A DNA stretch of 64,000 nt from Palsa-504 sp963753225 (lineage in GTDB: Bacteria > Actinomycetota > Actinomycetes > Streptosporangiales > Streptosporangiaceae), in the NCBI GenBank assembly GCA_963753225.1, contig CAVWBQ010000002.1:62001-126000 (forward strand), in the 5' to 3' direction. The number at the start of each line of letters is the position of its first letter. Position 1 is the stretch's first letter. Shown here in pieces: positions 61,747-64,000 of the stretch. The position numbers and the translations under genes are program-made. Below the pieces are notes generated by a model. The model had not been told where the DNA came from, made no database searches, and saw only the letters and a list, made by a program, of their open reading frames with translations.

Positions 61747-62900
61747 AGCAGCCCGCGGCGGTCCTGGGGGTCGGGCAGACCCGGCACCGGTCCAAGCGCA
61801 CCGACGTGTCGATCGCGGGGCTGTGCCGGGAGGCGGCCGACCGCGCGGTGGCGGACGCCGGGCTCTCGCTGGCCGACGTCAACGCGGTCGTGGTCGGGAA
61901 GGCCCCCGACCTGTTCGAGGGCGTGATGATGCCAGAGCTGTACCTGGCCGACGCGCTCGGTGCGACGGGCAAGCCGCTGCTGCGGGTGCACACGGCGGGT
62001 TCGGTGGGCGGCGCGACCGGCCTCGTCGCGACGAGCCTGGTGCAGGCGGGGTTGCACCGCCGGGTCATGGCGGTGGCGTTCGAGAAGCAGTCGGAGTCCA
62101 ACGCGATGTGGGCGCTGTCGATCGCGCCGCCGTCCAGCATCCCGGTGGTGGCGGGCGCGGGCGGGTATTTCGCCCCGCACATCCGCGCCTACATCAGGCG
62201 CAGCGGCGCGCCGCCGCACATCGGCGCGCTGGTCGCGGTCAAGGACCGCCGCAACGGTGCCCTCAACCCGTACGCCCACCTGCAGCAGGGCGACATCACG
62301 CTGGAGAAGGTGCAGGCCTCCCCGATGCTGTGGGACCCGGTGCGGTACGACGAGACGTGCCCGTCGTCGGACGGCGCGTGCGCGGTGGTCATCGGCGATG
62401 AGACGGCCGCCGCGGCCGCCCCCGGTCCGGTGGCCTGGATCCGCGCCACCGCGATGCGCAGCGAGCCGACCATGTTCGCGGGCAAGGACCACGTCAACCC
62501 GCAGGCGGGCCGGGACGCGGCGGCAGCGCTCTGGCGGCAGGCCGGCATCACCGACCCGCTGAACGAGATCGACGTGGCCGAGATCTACGTGCCGTTCTCC
62601 TGGTACGAGCCGATGTGGCTGGAGAACCTCGGCTTCACCGCGGCCGGCGAGGGCTGGCGGCTGACCGAGGCGGGCGAGACCGCCATCGGGGGCAGGCTGC
62701 CGGTCAACCCGTCCGGCGGCGTGCTCAGCTCCAACCCGATCGGGGCGTCCGGCCTGCTCCGCTTCGCCGAGTCGGCGCTGCAGGTCATGGGCAAGGCCGG
62801 GGCACACCAGGTGGATGGGGCGCGGACCGCGCTGGGTCACGCCTACGGCGGCGGCTCCCAGTTCTTCTCCATGTGGGTGGTATCCAGCCAGCCCAAGTAG
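61743..62900 (+). CDS. ltp3: Thiolase-like lipid-transfer protein Ltp3
   Basis: A 385-residue SCP-x/thiolase-fold protein coupled to ltp4 (ATGA). Where true thiolases have the nucleophilic Cys, this reads VHTAGSVGGATG (about 84-95). Conserved His/Asn regions are YVPFSWYEP and VNPSGGVLSSNPIGASG. Its role is therefore probably a retro-aldol or transfer step rather than thiolysis, as for Ltp2. Position matches Rv3523. Confidence 0.86.
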   Translation: MKQPAAVLGVGQTRHRSKRTDVSIAGLCREAADRAVADAGLSLADVNAVVVGKAPDLFEGVMMPELYLADALGATGKPLLRVHTAGSVGGATGLVATSLVQAGLHRRVMAVAFEKQSESNAMWALSIAPPSSIPVVAGAGGYFAPHIRAYIRRSGAPPHIGALVAVKDRRNGALNPYAHLQQGDITLEKVQASPMLWDPVRYDETCPSSDGACAVVIGDETAAAAAPGPVAWIRATAMRSEPTMFAGKDHVNPQAGRDAAAALWRQAGITDPLNEIDVAEIYVPFSWYEPMWLENLGFTAAGEGWRLTEAGETAIGGRLPVNPSGGVLSSNPIGASGLLRFAESALQVMGKAGAHQVDGARTALGHAYGGGSQFFSMWVVSSQPK

Positions 62901-62911
62901 ACGTCCGCTAT

Positions 62912-62923
62912 CTACCTATGTAG
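62912..62923. promoter_or_regulatory. Palindrome before the PadR gene
   Basis: CTACCTATGTAG is nearly symmetric and sits about 10 bp before the padR start; a candidate autoregulatory operator. Confidence 0.4.
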
Positions 62924-62933
62924 AGTTACCAGT

Positions 62934-63317
62934 GTGGCGTCACGTTCCGAGTTCTCCGCGCAGACCCTTTCCGTGCTGGCCGCGCTGTGCCAGGAGCCGT
63001 CGCAGTGGCGGCACGGCTACGCGCTGGCCAAGCAGACCGGGCTGAAGTCGGGCACCCTGTACCCGATCCTGATCCGGCTGGCCGACCGGGACCTGGTCGA
63101 GGCGTGCTGGCAGGACGAGCCTGAGCCGGGCCGGCCGCGGCGGCACCTGTACCGGCTGACCGCCGCCGGGCTGGCCAGCGCGACGGGGGCGCTGGCCGGC
63201 GCGGCCGAACGGGCGGCCCAGCGTGCAGCGGAGCAGGCGGCCGCCCGGACGGGCACCGGGAAGCCCAGGGCCGGCGTCCGGCCTGGGCCGGCCGCGCGCG
63301 GCGCGGTGGCAGGATGA
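62934..63317 (+). CDS. PadR-family regulator
   Basis: A 127-residue PadR protein. The winged-helix part is SAQTLSVLAALCQEPSQWRHGYALAKQTGLKSGTLYPILIRLADRDLVEACW (about 8-58, long but typical) with the wing GRPRRHLYRLTAAG. The C-terminal helix that normally dimerises is short and Ala/Arg-rich. GTG start. In actinomycetes such genes usually precede a membrane-protein gene that they control; here only an 11-codon stub follows (63322-63357). Confidence 0.83.
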   Translation: MASRSEFSAQTLSVLAALCQEPSQWRHGYALAKQTGLKSGTLYPILIRLADRDLVEACWQDEPEPGRPRRHLYRLTAAGLASATGALAGAAERAAQRAAEQAAARTGTGKPRAGVRPGPAARGAVAG

Positions 63318-63321
63318 CGCC

Positions 63322-63357
63322 ATGAACTGGCTGGCCCGGGGAGAGGGCGGGGGTTAG
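63322..63357 (+). pseudogene. Stub of a PadR partner gene
   Basis: ATG AAC TGG CTG GCC CGG begins MNWLARGEGGG and stops after 11 codons. MNWLxR is a usual opening for the membrane-protein gene that follows PadR in actinomycetes. The rest is missing, replaced by a short G-rich repeat, so this looks like the scar of a deletion. Confidence 0.3.
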
Positions 63358-63367
63358 GGGTGAGGAG

Positions 63368-64000
63368 TTAGGGGCGGTAGGTGACGGGGAGGCGCTTGAT
63401 GCCGTTGATCCAGCCGGAGCGGAGGCGGACGGGGTCGCCGGCCTTGGCGATGTCCGGCATGGCGTCGGCGATGGCGGTGAAGATGAGCTCGATCTCCAGC
63501 TTGGCCAGGCTGGCGCCCAGGCAGTAGTGCGTCCCGAGGCCGCCGTAGCCGAGGTGCGGGTTGGGGTTGCGGCCGATGGCAAACCGCCAGGGCTCGTCGA
63601 AGACCTCCTCGTCGAAGTTGGCCGACCGGTAGAACAGGCCCAGCCGCTGGCCCGCCTTGATCTCCTGGCCGCCGAGCTCAACATCGCGCGTCGCGGTGCG
63701 CTGGAACACGGTGATCGGGGTGGCCCAGCGGACGATCTCGTCCGCCGCGGTGTCGGGGCGAGACGCCTTGAACAGCTCCCACTGCTCCGGGTGGTCGAGG
63801 AAGGCGAGCATGCCGTGCGTGATGGCGTTGCGGGTGGTCTCGTTGCCCGCCACGGCGAGCATCAGCACGAAGTAGCCGAACTCATCGTCGGAAAGCCCGT
63901 GTCCGTCGATCTCGGCGCTGATCAGCTTGGTGATGATGTCGTCTTTGGGGCAGCCGCGCCGCTCCTCGGCCATGGTCATGCTGTAGCCGAGGATCTCGAT
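63368..64000 (-). CDS. cyp125: Cytochrome P450 CYP125, C-terminal part
   Basis: About 211 codons of a P450, open to the right edge. It has the I-helix AGNETTRNA, ADEIVRWATPITVFQRTA with the ExxR pair, PNPHLGYGGLGTHYCLGASLA with the haem Cys, and RLRSGWINGIK near the end. All follow CYP125A1 of M. tuberculosis (Rv3545c), which oxidises the sterol C26(27) methyl to the carboxylic acid. This is the substrate step for FadD19. The N-terminal half lies outside the window. Confidence 0.92.
   Translation of the reverse strand: MEILGYSMTMAEERRGCPKDDIITKLISAEIDGHGLSDDEFGYFVLMLAVAGNETTRNAITHGMLAFLDHPEQWELFKASRPDTAADEIVRWATPITVFQRTATRDVELGGQEIKAGQRLGLFYRSANFDEEVFDEPWRFAIGRNPNPHLGYGGLGTHYCLGASLAKLEIELIFTAIADAMPDIAKAGDPVRLRSGWINGIKRLPVTYRP

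Noticed and set aside
1..64000. tRNA, rRNA, insertion sequences, phage or restriction/defence genes
   Set aside because: No transposase, integrase or nuclease protein, no tRNA-like cloverleaf with CCA-side features and no rRNA motifs were recognised by eye; a dedicated scan could still find a short RNA gene.

Overview
This window is high-GC DNA (about 70 percent by eye) with GTG/TTG starts, many 4-base ATGA/GTGA gene overlaps, an AftD-like arabinofuranosyltransferase, F420-type LLM oxidoreductases, a DUF574 methyltransferase and a mycobacterial-type sterol catabolism gene set. It comes from an actinomycete. The gene order differs from Mycobacterium, and many genes look like Streptosporangiales/Frankia-type soil actinomycetes; I cannot name the species.

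Layout. 1-11.5 kb: cell-envelope glycan genes. These are several GT-C-type membrane proteins, a methyltransferase, and a 1,832-residue AftD-like protein fused to an HHxxxDG acyltransferase domain. 11.7-13.4 kb: a clpP pair, the second without its catalytic serine, facing a PopR/ClgR-like regulator. 13.4-13.9 kb: a non-coding stretch with one copy of a dispersed element carrying a conserved 52-nt hairpin. 13.9-25.3 kb: sterol-associated genes (LLM oxidoreductase, SnoaL, DUF1214, SDRs, sulfotransferase, KstR2-like TetR, GMC oxidoreductase, aldehyde dehydrogenase), with remnants of a histidine kinase and a MacB transporter. 25.5-28.3 kb: unrelated small genes and a twice-frameshifted TPR gene. 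28.3-36.1 kb: the C/D-ring and side-chain core (Rv3549c-like SDR, echA20, ipdA, ipdB, ipdC, fadA6, chsE2, chsE1). 36.1-51.1 kb: general accessory genes (DUF4139, AraC remnant, EamA, RidA, GT39, MerR-PP2C, two serine hydrolases, TetR/MFS/FAD-oxidoreductase cassette, GalT-like, acyltransferase). 51.1-64 kb: LLM gene with a frameshift, nitronate monooxygenase, fadD19/echA19 divergent pair, second dispersed-element copy, DUF574 methyltransferase, fadD, DUF35, two ltp thiolases, PadR, and a cyp125 running off the right edge.

How it works together. CYP125, FadD19, EchA19 and ChsE1/ChsE2 would oxidise and shorten the sterol side chain. EchA20, IpdA, IpdB, IpdC and FadA6 would take apart the last two rings. 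Palindromes of the KstR type (TAGAAC-NN-GTTCTA) lie before most of these units. Weaker KstR2-type boxes (AnCAAGnnCTTGnT) lie before the SDR/GMC and echA20/SDR divergent pairs. The upper-ring genes (kstD, ksh, hsa) and mce4 are not in the window.

A second theme is many short perfect or near-perfect tandem arrays (units of 14-21 bp), inside genes and between them. Inside genes the unit is almost always a multiple of three. No rRNA, tRNA, CRISPR, insertion sequence or phage gene was seen.
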